From assembly GCF_001457035.1 (NCBI RefSeq), contig NZ_KQ758617.1, positions 1,240,001-1,304,000 on the forward strand: 64,000 bases of DNA. Reading direction: 5' to 3'. The stretch comes from Fictibacillus enclensis. GTDB lineage: Bacteria; Bacillota; Bacilli; Bacillales; Fictibacillaceae. Positions 26,466 to 33,891 of this stretch are shown here, piece by piece. The stretch's first letter is position 1. Each line of letters begins with the position of its first letter. The notes under the pieces were generated by a model. It did no database searches. It saw only the letters and a list, made by a program, of their open reading frames with translations, and was not told the origin of the DNA. The position numbers and the translations under genes are program-made.

Positions 26466-26960
26466 ATGCTCAATCCTCTGGAAGCATCAGTAAAGAAACT
26501 AATAAAAGAAGCATTTGAAGGGCCACCCATACCGATAAAAGAAAGTTGGTTTACCAATACTGAACCGAATTCAGGAATTTTTGGTGCCTTAAATGGAGTT
26601 AGTGCTGAAGAAGCTTCAATTTCTGTTTACGATGTTACTTTAGCAGCACATGTAGACCACCTCCGATATCACATGTGGGGAACTAATGAGTTATTAACAA
26701 CTGGCACCTATCCTAAAATGAATTGGGGAAAAAGTTGGGAAATTAATGTAGTAAATGAACTGCAATGGAATCGAATTCAACAAGAATTACGAGATGAATA
26801 TTTTAGGATCGTGGAAGCATTTGAATTTATTAGTTGGAACGAATATCTTGCAAATGAGATTATAGGTTCTTTGGCTCATTCAACATATCATCTTGGAGCA
26901 ATTCGACAAATATTAAAAGTGATTAAGCGGAGAGAAACAAGTCATAATAGAACAAATTAA
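26466..26960 (+). CDS. DinB-family protein
   Basis: 164 residues from the ATG at 26466 behind GAGG; an ATG at 26454 is possible. The protein is all-helical, with a metal-ligand-type His in TLAAHVDHLRYH and another in SLAHSTYHLGAIRQ, the DinB four-helix-bundle pattern. DinB-like (YfiT-type) enzymes use metal and often bacillithiol for thiol transfer; the exact substrate is unknown. Monocistronic. Confidence 0.8.
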   Translation: MLNPLEASVKKLIKEAFEGPPIPIKESWFTNTEPNSGIFGALNGVSAEEASISVYDVTLAAHVDHLRYHMWGTNELLTTGTYPKMNWGKSWEINVVNELQWNRIQQELRDEYFRIVEAFEFISWNEYLANEIIGSLAHSTYHLGAIRQILKVIKRRETSHNRTN

Positions 26961-27277
26961 AATAAGCTTAAATATATTTTATAGTCTTCCACAATCGAGT
27001 GCATGTCTTTAAAAAGGAGAAATGCTCTTTTTTATGGAACTTATTAAAAAAACGTAGCAGGATTGTAGAATAAGGATTATTTGAATTGAATTTTTAGGTG
27101 GAGAAAGAGTTTTATGAAATTTTTCATTAGTGGTGAAACAGAAAAACAGTAGATAATTGTTTTAGGGGGCCAGGATAGAGATCCTCTCTTTTTAACATTT
27201 TATGTACAAAAACATTATTCTTTTAGAAGTTCGAAAAGTCTACCTCCGAAGAGATAGACTTTTACTAACACTCAGCT

Positions 27278-27442
27278 TTAAAACCATTGGTTCTGTTGTT
27301 GAATCTTTCTTTTCCAACAACTTGAAGATGAGCTTGAAGATGAGCTTGAAGATGAGCTTGAGCTTGAAGATGAACGTAGGCGTCTACATTTACATTTGAT
27401 TTTGAATTTAGATCTATTTCTCTTTTTATGAGAAGATGACAT
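27278..27442 (-). CDS. Small Ser/Arg/Lys/Cys-rich protein A (candidate spore-coat protein)
   Basis: 54 residues. It starts MSSSHKKRNRSKFKIKCKCR, then has a run of 18 serines encoded by alternating TCA/TCT/AGC/AGT codons (seen on the plus strand as repeated AGCTTGAAGATG), and ends CWKRKIQQQNQWF. The ATG has GGAGGTG ideally placed. A sigma-K-like promoter (CATACTATA) lies about 60 bp upstream. High Ser, Arg, Lys and Cys content with late-sporulation promoter suits a crust or coat protein. A paralogue is encoded in the second repeat copy. Confidence 0.65.
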   Translation of the reverse strand: MSSSHKKRNRSKFKIKCKCRRLRSSSSSSSSSSSSSSSSSSCWKRKIQQQNQWF

Positions 27443-27501
27443 TATTTTTCACCTCCTCGCATATCAATTTGAGAATAAGAGAGCATCTCTTAATCTCTCA
27501 A

Positions 27502-27531
27502 TATAGTATGTGGAAATTTAGTAAATTGTGA
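27502..27531 (-). promoter_or_regulatory. Sigma-K-like promoter for small Ser-rich protein A
   Basis: On the minus strand CATACTATA (27510-27502) matches the sigma-K -10 pattern CATANNNTA, and an AC element lies 17 bases upstream. The box is identical in the second copy at 28640. Confidence 0.5.
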
Positions 27532-27584
27532 AAATAAACCGTAAAAATGTGCGATTAGACAGTTAGTGTTCATTTAAAATTCAG

Positions 27585-27869
27585 TTGTGTTTTAATTCCA
27601 TTTTAAGTTATGGAGTAGCATTAGATATTTTCAATGGAGTAAAAGTTGATTGGAAGAAATTGAGTAAAAGTATTAGAGAACACAAAGGGAATTCTTCAGA
27701 AGTAATTGACAAAAAAACATGTATTGGAAGAATTATGATGGCACTCTGCCAAAAGAAATATAATGGATTGCTTAATATACAGAAATATGGCTTTGACTTA
27801 TATAAGTATGAGGATGTTGGCTTAGATAAAATAGTTTCTGATATGGAAAAAAATGATAATGATGAATAG
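27585..27869 (+). CDS. Hypothetical protein, 94 residues, overlapping the repeat R3 border
   Basis: TTG start; the first 9 codons lie in repeat R3 and the rest is unique. The text (VDWKKLSKSIREHKGN, CQKKYNGLLNIQKYG) is protein-like and acidic at its end (KNDNDE). No family recognised. The start is uncertain because no ribosome-binding site precedes it, and the 5' end may have been replaced when the repeat formed. Confidence 0.4.
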   Translation: MCFNSILSYGVALDIFNGVKVDWKKLSKSIREHKGNSSEVIDKKTCIGRIMMALCQKKYNGLLNIQKYGFDLYKYEDVGLDKIVSDMEKNDNDE

Positions 27870-27877
27870 AGAGGCTA

Positions 27878-28085
27878 TTACAGCTCTCTCCAGTAGATAT
27901 CAATGATTGGTTCTAGGTTAGTTTCTGCTGTTTTAGTAAATACAATCTTATCAATGATTAGTTTTAATGTTGCATTTTGCTCTTGCAGAGGCTTTTCATC
28001 AAAACAGTCAATTAACTCTAATATCTTTTCAAGTTTAGAACTTTGAGAAGAAATGTCCAATTGCTTCAGTTTACTCTCAAAGTGC
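27878..28085 (-). pseudogene. Large serine recombinase, C-terminal remnant
   Basis: The minus-strand frame reads SKLEKILELIDCFDEK, then LKLIIDKIVFTKT and EPIIDIYWREL before the stop. This is the coiled-coil and terminal beta pattern of large serine recombinases. The catalytic and zinc-ribbon parts are gone; the upstream border joins a piece of the VOC gene in the opposite sense. Confidence 0.55.
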
Positions 28086-28147
28086 CGATTTTTCGTAATC
28101 CTCAAGGTGTTCTGTTCAGTTCGGATGTAGTTAGAGCAGCTGCGTTT
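28079..28147 (+). repeat. Duplicated 5' fragment of the VOC gene
   Basis: About 65 bp nearly identical to 25866-25934 (GATTTTTCGTAATCCTCAAG...GTAGTTAGAGCAGCTGCGTT). It sits exactly between the serine recombinase stump and repeat R3 copy 2. Confidence 0.85.
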
Positions 28148-28433
28148 ATAGTCTTCCACAATCGAGTGCATTTCTTTATCTTTTTTATGGAACTTATCCG
28201 TACCAGGATTGTTGAATAAGGATTATTTGAATTGAATTTTTAGGTGGAGAAAGAGTTTTATGACATTTTTCATTAGTGGTGAAACAGAAAAACAGTAGAT
28301 AATTGTTTTAGGAGGTCCAGGATAGATATCCTGTCTTTTTAACATTTTATGTACAAAAACATCATTCTTTTAGAAGTTCGAAAAGTCTACCTCCGAAGAG
28401 ATAGACTTTTACTAACACTCAGCTTTTAAACCA

Positions 28434-28580
28434 TTAGTTATGATGTTGACAACGACACTTTTTCTTTCTTTTACAAATGAAACTTGAAGATGAGCTTGAA
28501 GATGAACGTAGGCGTCTACATTTACATTTACATTTGATTTTGCAATTACACCTATTTCTCTTTTTATGAGAAGATGACAT
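28434..28580 (-). CDS. Small Ser/Cys/Arg/Lys-rich protein B (paralogue of A)
   Basis: 48 residues. Starts MSSSHKKRNRCNCKIKCKCK, then CRRLR, eight serines, and FICKRKKKCRCQHHN. It has eight cysteines against three in protein A, and fewer serines, so the copies have diverged while keeping frame, start and ribosome-binding site. Retained coding potential after duplication argues that both are real genes. Possible metal-binding or disulfide-linked coat protein; that is inference. Confidence 0.65.
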   Translation of the reverse strand: MSSSHKKRNRCNCKIKCKCKCRRLRSSSSSSSSFICKRKKKCRCQHHN

Positions 28581-28639
28581 TATTTTTCACCTCCTCGCAT
28601 ATCAATTTGAGAATAAGAGAGCATCTCTTAATCTCTCAA

Positions 28640-28669
28640 TATAGTATGTAGAAATTTAGTAGATTGTGA
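28640..28669 (-). promoter_or_regulatory. Sigma-K-like promoter for small Ser-rich protein B
   Basis: Same CATACTATA -10 element (28648-28640) and upstream AC as in copy A. Confidence 0.5.
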
Positions 28670-28757
28670 AAATTAACCGTAAAAATGTGCGAATAGACAG
28701 TTAGTGTTCATTTAAAATTCAGTTGTGTTTTAACTCCATTTTAAGTTATGGAGTAGC

Positions 28758-29481
28758 TTGCAAAAAGGATTCAAAATGTTTTACAGTGTTCGTATAATGC
28801 CTATTTTGAAGTTATGGGGGGAATGATTTGCCTTAGCTTGATGGGCATGTGGTGGTACATAAGAATGAACCTGTATTAAGCAATTGATACGGGGGATAGG
28901 GAGCTTTTTAACTGATGGAAATGTAATAAGGTTGAGTTACTATTTTCATAATAAACAGTGCCCTGAACTCAGATAAAAGTAACGGAGTCAGGGCGTTTGA
29001 TCTTTTATTTAAGAACTGTGAGTTTTTGTGTCAGACTATATAATTATTATTTCAAGTTTATTTGCAAGTTGATATGCTTTCTTCAATCATTCATCTTTGA
29101 ACCCTTAGGCTGGTGAGAGTGGATTGGATTCCCCCGTAAAAGGAAGAAAAAACTGGCCGTTTTTGTTTAAGGAAGTGGGAGAACCGAAAAAGGCGTTTTG
29201 GACAGTCATATTCTCCATCGAAAGCCCCGTTGAAACCGATATTGTCGGACAGGGTTCAAACCCCTCAACTCCCAAAATCCCTTGCCCAATTTATGGAACC
29301 CTTTCAAGAGTACTTAAAAATTTCGCTTCAAACATGATATGAAGAACCGTATCATAAATATTTACAAGTTTTCTTATTGCAAAATTGAAGCCGACTACAA
29401 ACAGCAGTCGGCTCTAACTTATTCTTCTTGCGGATAAACTGGGCAAGGGAATACTATTGTGTTCTTTCCAAGAACAGGTGT
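28758..29481. other. Intergenic region with one terminator-like hairpin
   Basis: A short frame ending MWWYIRMNLY at about 28872 looks like the tail of a lost membrane protein. GCCCTGA...TCAGGGC at 28960-28994 is a hairpin with a moderate T tail. A frame at 29124-29342 is not convincing as a gene. Confidence 0.4.
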
Positions 29482-30513
29482 TTAAACAAAATTCTCTAGC
29501 ACAACCTTGCCAATCGTCCTATTGCTCTCCAATAGCTTGTGGGCTTGGCGAAGATGCTCTGCTGAGATCGGTCCAAGTACTTCGGCGAGCGTTGTCTTCA
29601 ATTTTTGATGATCCACAGCATCAGCTATCTGATTGAGCAGTAAGTGTTGCTCGATCATATCATCCGTTTCATAAAGCGAGCGCGTAAACATAAACTCCCA
29701 CACGAAGGTGGCGCTTTTTTGCTTAAGCAATTTGAGGTTGAGCGGAGAGGTAGGATCATCAATTGCGCAAACGACTCCTTGGGGAGAAACGGCTTCGCTG
29801 ATGCCTGCCCAGTGTTTTTCCAAAGCATTCAGGCAGAAAATATACGGAACGCTTGAAAACCCAATTGCTTCAAGCTGCGGAAGGAGCGGTTCATGGTGAT
29901 TAATGGTATAGTCGGCGCCCATGGATTTAACCCAATCAACGGTTTCTGGGCGAGAAGCAGTCCCGATTACAATGAGCCCCGCTTGTTTTGCAAGCTGGAT
30001 GGCAATGGAACCTACACCCCCAGCTGCCCCGATGATCAGCAGGGATTTTCCTTCGTTGGCGCCCGAATTTTGAGAAATCGACATTCGGGTGAATAATGCT
30101 TCCCAAGCTGTGATAGAGGTTAAAGGAAGAGCTGCCGCTTCCGCGAAATTCAAGGAAGTTGGCTTGCGCCCTACAATCCGTTCATCAACCAGATGGTATT
30201 CACTGTTTCCGCCTTGTCGTGCAATGCTGCCCGCATAAAAAACTTCATCCCCCGGACGGAACAACGAACAGTTCGGTCCCGCCTCTTCAACAATTCCTGC
30301 AACATCCCAACCTAAAATTTTAGGAACTTCTTCAACTCTGTCTTTAGGTGCACGTACCTTAGTGTCAACCGGATTGACCGATATGGCGAAAACTTTGACC
30401 AAAATGTCACGACCCGTTGCTCTTGGTTTCTCCACAACTACATCTACTAAGCTTTCTGGATTTTCAATTGGAAGGTATCGGGTTAGTCCTACCGCCTTCA
30501 TTGTAGCCATCAT
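29482..30513 (-). CDS. Zinc-type alcohol dehydrogenase-like / quinone oxidoreductase family protein
   Basis: 343 residues from the ATG at 30513 (MMATMKAVG), nine bases after AGGAAAGG. The GroES-like half has GWDVAGIVEEAG; the Rossmann half has LLIIGAAGGVGSIAIQLAKQ for NADPH. It lacks the structural-zinc cysteines, so despite the family name it is probably an NADPH-dependent enone or quinone reductase. Similar proteins are often induced by electrophiles. Monocistronic. Confidence 0.88.
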   Translation of the reverse strand: MMATMKAVGLTRYLPIENPESLVDVVVEKPRATGRDILVKVFAISVNPVDTKVRAPKDRVEEVPKILGWDVAGIVEEAGPNCSLFRPGDEVFYAGSIARQGGNSEYHLVDERIVGRKPTSLNFAEAAALPLTSITAWEALFTRMSISQNSGANEGKSLLIIGAAGGVGSIAIQLAKQAGLIVIGTASRPETVDWVKSMGADYTINHHEPLLPQLEAIGFSSVPYIFCLNALEKHWAGISEAVSPQGVVCAIDDPTSPLNLKLLKQKSATFVWEFMFTRSLYETDDMIEQHLLLNQIADAVDHQKLKTTLAEVLGPISAEHLRQAHKLLESNRTIGKVVLENFV

Positions 30514-30659
30514 GATCCACATCCTTTCCTTACTAGTATACCCATTGTAAGGTAACGATTAAAATACTGTTAGCCGTTACAAACAGCGCGGGGAACCATT
30601 CGGAGAAGAGGGAATATCACATGCTTATTTCTAACCATTTAATATGGTAGTACTTAATT

Positions 30660-31052
30660 GCGCACCTCGAAATGATTCATTATCCTCACTCAGGACGGAA
30701 ATCTTGTCGTGCAACAAAACTGCCCCTATCTCGAAGTAGACGGCAAAGATTTGTCTTCCTACCATTTCTATAAAAAAGTGAATGGCGAGATTGCGGCCTA
30801 TTTGCGGATTCTGCCTGCAGGTGTATCCTACAAAGAAGTTTCACTGGGGCGTGTAATTGTTAAAAAGGAGTACAGGGGACAGGGACTTGCCCAGGAACTT
30901 CTGAGAAGAGGTATTGAGTTTACACTTAACGAACTTAAGGAAAACACGAGGGACAGCACTACCTGGAGAAGTTTTATGGATCATTCGGCTTCCAGACAAT
31001 ATCTGATGTGTATATGGAAGACGGCATTCCGCATGTGGATATGCTGCTGTAG
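30660..31052 (+). pseudogene. ElaA-type GNAT acetyltransferase, frameshifted
   Basis: One frame carries the middle of an ElaA-like protein (QQNCPYLEVDGKDLSSYH, SLGRVIVKKEYRGQGLA with the acetyl-CoA loop). At about 30945 the frame shifts: EKFYGSFGF and VYMEDGIPHVDM continue in another frame to the TAG at 31050. Upstream, CTCAGGACGGAAATC suggests LRTEI in yet another frame, and the N-terminus is missing. At least two indels; not functional. Confidence 0.7.
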
Positions 31053-31140
31053 AAAACCGAAACTCTATAAGAAGATGTGAACTGTTCCCTTCAAGGAGCG
31101 GTCATTTTTGCAACTTTAAGCAACTTTGTGGTTGCCTGTA

Positions 31141-31170
31141 TTGACAAGCAACCATAGAGTTGCTTATGAT
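31141..31170 (+). promoter_or_regulatory. Promoter with inverted-repeat operator before the ArsR gene
   Basis: TTGACA (31141-31146) and TATGAT (31165-31170) flank an inverted repeat AAGCAAC-N6-GTTGCTT. GCAAC copies recur just upstream. The position inside the spacer suits autorepression by the ArsR protein encoded next. Confidence 0.6.
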
Positions 31171-31176
31171 TGATAT

Positions 31177-31455
31177 ATGAATTGGGACAAAGACGCTATA
31201 TTCAAAGCCCTTGGTGATTCGACCCGGCGGCTTATTTTAGACGAACTATCCGAACGCAATGAGATGACGTTGTATGAACTTTCAGCACGTCTTATTATGA
31301 AGCACGAACTTTCCATTTCACGACAAGCGATAGCGAAACATCTTTCGGCATTGGAAGCTGCCGGGCTCGTAATATCTAAAAGAAAAGGAAAATACCGAGT
31401 CATTATATTCAACAACGAACCACTGAAAAATTTGTTGAAAGGATGGATAGAGTAG
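31177..31455 (+). CDS. ArsR-family winged-helix repressor
   Basis: 92 residues. IFKALGDSTRRLILDELSE is the family start, and SISRQAIAKHLSALEAAGLV the recognition helix followed by the wing. No cysteine metal site is visible, so it belongs to the non-metal ArsR group that often regulates a neighbouring SRPBCC or VOC gene. The start is 6 bp after the -10 box, so the leader is short. It precedes a VOC gene by 67 bp and probably controls it. Confidence 0.85.
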   Translation: MNWDKDAIFKALGDSTRRLILDELSERNEMTLYELSARLIMKHELSISRQAIAKHLSALEAAGLVISKRKGKYRVIIFNNEPLKNLLKGWIE

Positions 31456-31522
31456 TTTTTTAAGGCTTTTCTGGTTGAAAAATAAAGGACCATACATCAC
31501 AAATATCAAAGGAGGCAAAACT

Positions 31523-31909
31523 ATGATGAAAATCATTGTTAACAGCATCTTCGTTCAAGATCAAGACAAGGCATTGGAGTTTTATACAGAAACGCTGGGC
31601 TTTGTAAAAAAGCACGACATTCCCATAGGAGAATTTCGATGGATTGCGCTTGTTTCCTCTGATGAACAAGACGGTACCGAGCTTTTACTCGAACCAAATG
31701 AACACCCTGCCGCCAAAGAGTATCAACAGAAAATATTTGCCGAGGGAATACCAGCCACCATGTTTGGCGTTGCAGATATTAACAAAGAGTACGAGCGATT
31801 GCTGGAAAAAGGCGTGAAGTTTACCATCGAGCCGACAAAAATGGGTGAAGTCACACTAGCTGTCTTCGACGACACTTGCGGCAACTATATTCAGATCGTG
31901 CAGCAGTAG
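31523..31909 (+). CDS. VOC-superfamily protein (glyoxalase-like)
   Basis: 128 residues from the ATG at 31523 behind AAAGGAGG. KIIVNSIFVQDQDKALEFY and TETLGFVKKHD form the first VOC half; GNYIQIVQQ ends the second. Related to the PhnB/bleomycin-resistance group that sits with ArsR or AHSA1 partners. Co-transcribed with the upstream ArsR gene. Confidence 0.88.
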   Translation: MMKIIVNSIFVQDQDKALEFYTETLGFVKKHDIPIGEFRWIALVSSDEQDGTELLLEPNEHPAAKEYQQKIFAEGIPATMFGVADINKEYERLLEKGVKFTIEPTKMGEVTLAVFDDTCGNYIQIVQQ

Positions 31910-31922
31910 ATTAACAAAATAA

Positions 31923-32015
31923 CCTGAAGATGCGTTGTCGGCGTTGTCTGACAAATTGACACCCGAAGAAATTAAGAGTTTAGAAGAACTTTATGTCCCG
32001 CATCCACTGGTATAA
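31923..32015 (+). pseudogene. Aldo/keto reductase, C-terminal remnant
   Basis: The frame reads ALSDKLTPEEIKSLEELYVP and ends HPLV, the usual last helix and tail of aldo/keto reductases. No body upstream. Confidence 0.45.
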
Positions 32016-32049
32016 AACAGAACGGCCAACAATTATTCAACTAAAACCA

Positions 32050-32090
32050 AACAAACCGATCACCCCTGAACGGAATCGGTTTGTTTTTCG
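32050..32090 (+). terminator. Terminator (possibly bidirectional)
   Basis: AAACAAACCGAT pairs with ATCGGTTTGTTT, with T after the stem. Confidence 0.65.
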
Positions 32091-32236
32091 TTACTTACAA
32101 ATTTTTTCTGTATTACGCAGAGCTCTACATCTTGATCATTCAGCCTTTTCTTACCGGTAAGATGGTTTAGTATTTCTGCATCTGTGATTTCTTTTGTATT
32201 CTTTGTAACGAATTTCCTTCGTATAATGTCTGTCAC
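32060..32236 (-). CDS. Hypothetical 58-residue protein
   Basis: Minus-strand frame from a GTG with AAGG just before it: VTDIIRRKFVTKNTKEIT, then DAEILNHLTGKKRLNDQD. Protein-like, soluble, no known domain. Its stop overlaps the terminator stem, which argues that it may be a remnant rather than an active gene. Confidence 0.35.
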   Translation of the reverse strand: MTDIIRRKFVTKNTKEITDAEILNHLTGKKRLNDQDVELCVIQKKFVSNEKQTDSVQG

Positions 32237-32519
32237 CTTATGCTCATAAAATCAAAACCAGCCAAATAATAGCAAATGGGTGTGTACAACCTATGCTGAT
32301 TAAAGAAAGATGAATAGTATGAATCAATTGAAGTTAGAAATCAGAATCAAAAGAAAATAGGAATCGCACTTATTTCTAATAAATAAAAGGTAAGTCACTT
32401 TGTAATATAGAAAAGGTAAGTACAAAAATTCATGTTGCTGCCGACGTCGTTCGGGTTCGGCTTGGGGTCCTTCTTACCCATGTGAACCTCCGGTTGGTGT
32501 CTTCGGGGGCTATCAGCTC
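32237..32519. other. Intergenic region with a short GC-rich patch
   Basis: 32430-32517 is clearly richer in G+C than its surroundings. On the minus strand a GGAGG-ATG frame (32481 to 32395) starts MGKKDPKPNPNDVGSN with C- or G-ending codons unlike those nearby, then continues into AT-rich codons. It follows the ASCH gene directly. Confidence 0.4.
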
Positions 32520-32951
32520 CTATAAAATTAAAACATGCTCCCATAATCCTAGCCTTCCCTTTGCTGGAATAAATTCATCCAGCATCTGCATATCCTCAAC
32601 TACCCAAGCATAACCTCCTACTCTAAAGTCACCCATAAAATAGTCATTCCCTGATACGATTCGACCGTCCTCCAGAATGGCCCATGTCTCATTGTTTTCA
32701 GTTACCTTCAAACAATCTACAAGTTTGCATACAGCAATGATCTGGCCAGTTGGAAGATTCTCTGGTGTGTATCCGTGCTTACCAAGCAACGACTTTATGG
32801 CTTTATGGTTAGAGACGTCTTTATCTATTTTTTTACTTGTGTGAATGGCAAGTGGCCCCCTATAATTCGTTCTCCATGACCTTGTTTCATATGTTGCCTC
32901 TCTAAGGACAAAAAGGCTTGCCCATGGCTGGATCATTGATAAAACCTTCAT
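32520..32951 (-). CDS. ASCH-domain protein
   Basis: 143 residues from the ATG at 32951 behind GGAGG (MKVLSMIQPWASL). The start and the segment ETRSWRTNYRGPLAIHTSKK match ASCH domains, a PUA-like RNA-binding fold; the C-terminus has the typical RLGLWEH. Members may bind RNA or act as N4-acetylcytidine amidohydrolases; the role here is unknown. Isolated gene. Confidence 0.8.
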   Translation of the reverse strand: MKVLSMIQPWASLFVLREATYETRSWRTNYRGPLAIHTSKKIDKDVSNHKAIKSLLGKHGYTPENLPTGQIIAVCKLVDCLKVTENNETWAILEDGRIVSGNDYFMGDFRVGGYAWVVEDMQMLDEFIPAKGRLGLWEHVLIL

Positions 32952-33473
32952 TCTGACAGCCTCCAACCTATAGAAGTTTATTTTGAATATAGGGTGTCCC
33001 TGTATAGGAATATTATGAGCAAAAGGCAGAATATCAGTTCACGGAGATCCAATTTATGGAGCATGAGTCATGACCAGTGATCATTAATATCATATATTAA
33101 TCAGCGAACTATTTTTGTTGGGTTTTTACAAACTAACTAGATGTGATAGGGCACGAACTTACACATGGAGTGACCCAGTTCACAAGTGGGCTAGAATATG
33201 AAAGCAGCCTGGAGCTTTAAACGAACATCTCTCGGATGTTTTTAGGATTGCTATACTCCACGCACACACCAAAGTACAAACATTAAGGCGTTACATTTTT
33301 AGTCTTACGTAGTTGTAAATATCGATGAATAGATGTTCTTACCATTGATGATTTCGAGGATTTTGTGTGGATTTGGGTCATGCGCAAAATTACAACAGAT
33401 ATAAAAGTAGAGGATGATCAAGGAACTGATATTAAGATTATACTGAAATAGTAGATAATGAGGGCATAAATCA
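32952..33473. other. Intergenic region without a supported gene
   Basis: A frame ending at about 33450 (ending VEDDQGTDIKIILK) looks like a decayed tail, but lacks a start. Confidence 0.35.
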
Positions 33474-33638
33474 ATGAAGTTTAAAAAAGGTTTGAAAGAA
33501 AATGATGATACACTAATAAACAAACTGTTTGAACAAAATGAGGGTTGGGTTAATGTATGGACCAGTTTAAATGAGTATCCTGAATTAGGTATAAAATTGA
33601 GGGGAGCATTAGAGTTTAAACTCCATTCGATGATTTAA
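33474..33638 (+). CDS. Hypothetical 54-residue protein
   Basis: MKFKKGLKENDDTLINKL, then FEQNEGWVNVWTSLNEYPEL, ending HSMI, followed 1 bp later by a terminator stem (AGAGCC-TTTT-GGCTCT, 33640-33655). Weak GAGGG ribosome-binding site. May be the 3' part of a lost gene. Confidence 0.4.
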   Translation: MKFKKGLKENDDTLINKLFEQNEGWVNVWTSLNEYPELGIKLRGALEFKLHSMI

Positions 33639-33639
33639 G

Positions 33640-33660
33640 AGAGCCTTTTGGCTCTTTTTA
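33640..33660 (+). terminator. Terminator
   Basis: AGAGCC-TTTT-GGCTCT followed by five T-rich bases. Confidence 0.65.
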
Positions 33661-33820
33661 TTTTGAAAAAGTTTTAACTTTGTAAATATGTGTTTTGCTG
33701 TCCGACCCTACCCCTATAGGGATTATTTCTATTAGGATCATGGTCCTTTGCTTACTCTAAGCTATATTAATATTATGTAAACTGGAGAGGATAAAGTTTT
33801 CACTTATTATATAACGGATT

Positions 33821-33851
33821 TACATAAATATGGGAATGCCTTCCCATAATA
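33821..33851 (+). promoter_or_regulatory. Candidate sigma-G promoter with inverted repeat before the ger operon
   Basis: TACATA (33821) and CATAATA (33845) are spaced 18 bases, near the sigma-G pattern TGAATA/CATANTA. A perfect inverted repeat TATGGGAA-TGCC-TTCCCATA (33829-33848) overlaps the -10 box and may bind a regulator such as SpoVT; that is inference. Confidence 0.4.
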
Positions 33852-33891
33852 TAAAAGGATATGAATTCCTTTGTAATAGGGAGGTGATTAG

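Larger units (their letters stand above)
26979..27611. repeat. Long direct repeat R3, copy 1
   Basis: About 620 bp repeated at 28146-28757 in the same orientation with few differences. Shared landmarks are TATAGTCTTCCACAATCGAG at the left and GTTATGGAGTAGC at the right. It contains a start remnant (ATGAAATTTTTCATTAGTGG, stopping after 12 codons), the small Ser-rich protein gene on the minus strand and its promoter. Confidence 0.85.
28146..28757. repeat. Long direct repeat R3, copy 2
   Basis: Second copy of the block at 26979, with small indels in the serine tract and near the left border. The start remnant here reads ATGACATTTTTCATTAGTGG. Confidence 0.85.

Noticed and set aside
27328-27380. 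Tandem AGCTTGAAGATG repeats, first seen as a possible CRISPR or satellite
   Set aside because: They are the serine codons of the small minus-strand protein; no spacers are present.
29124-29342. 72-codon plus-strand frame and a tRNA-like GGGTTCAAACCCC stretch
   Set aside because: No ribosome-binding site or protein-like pattern, and the T-arm-like motif lacks matching acceptor, D and anticodon arms.
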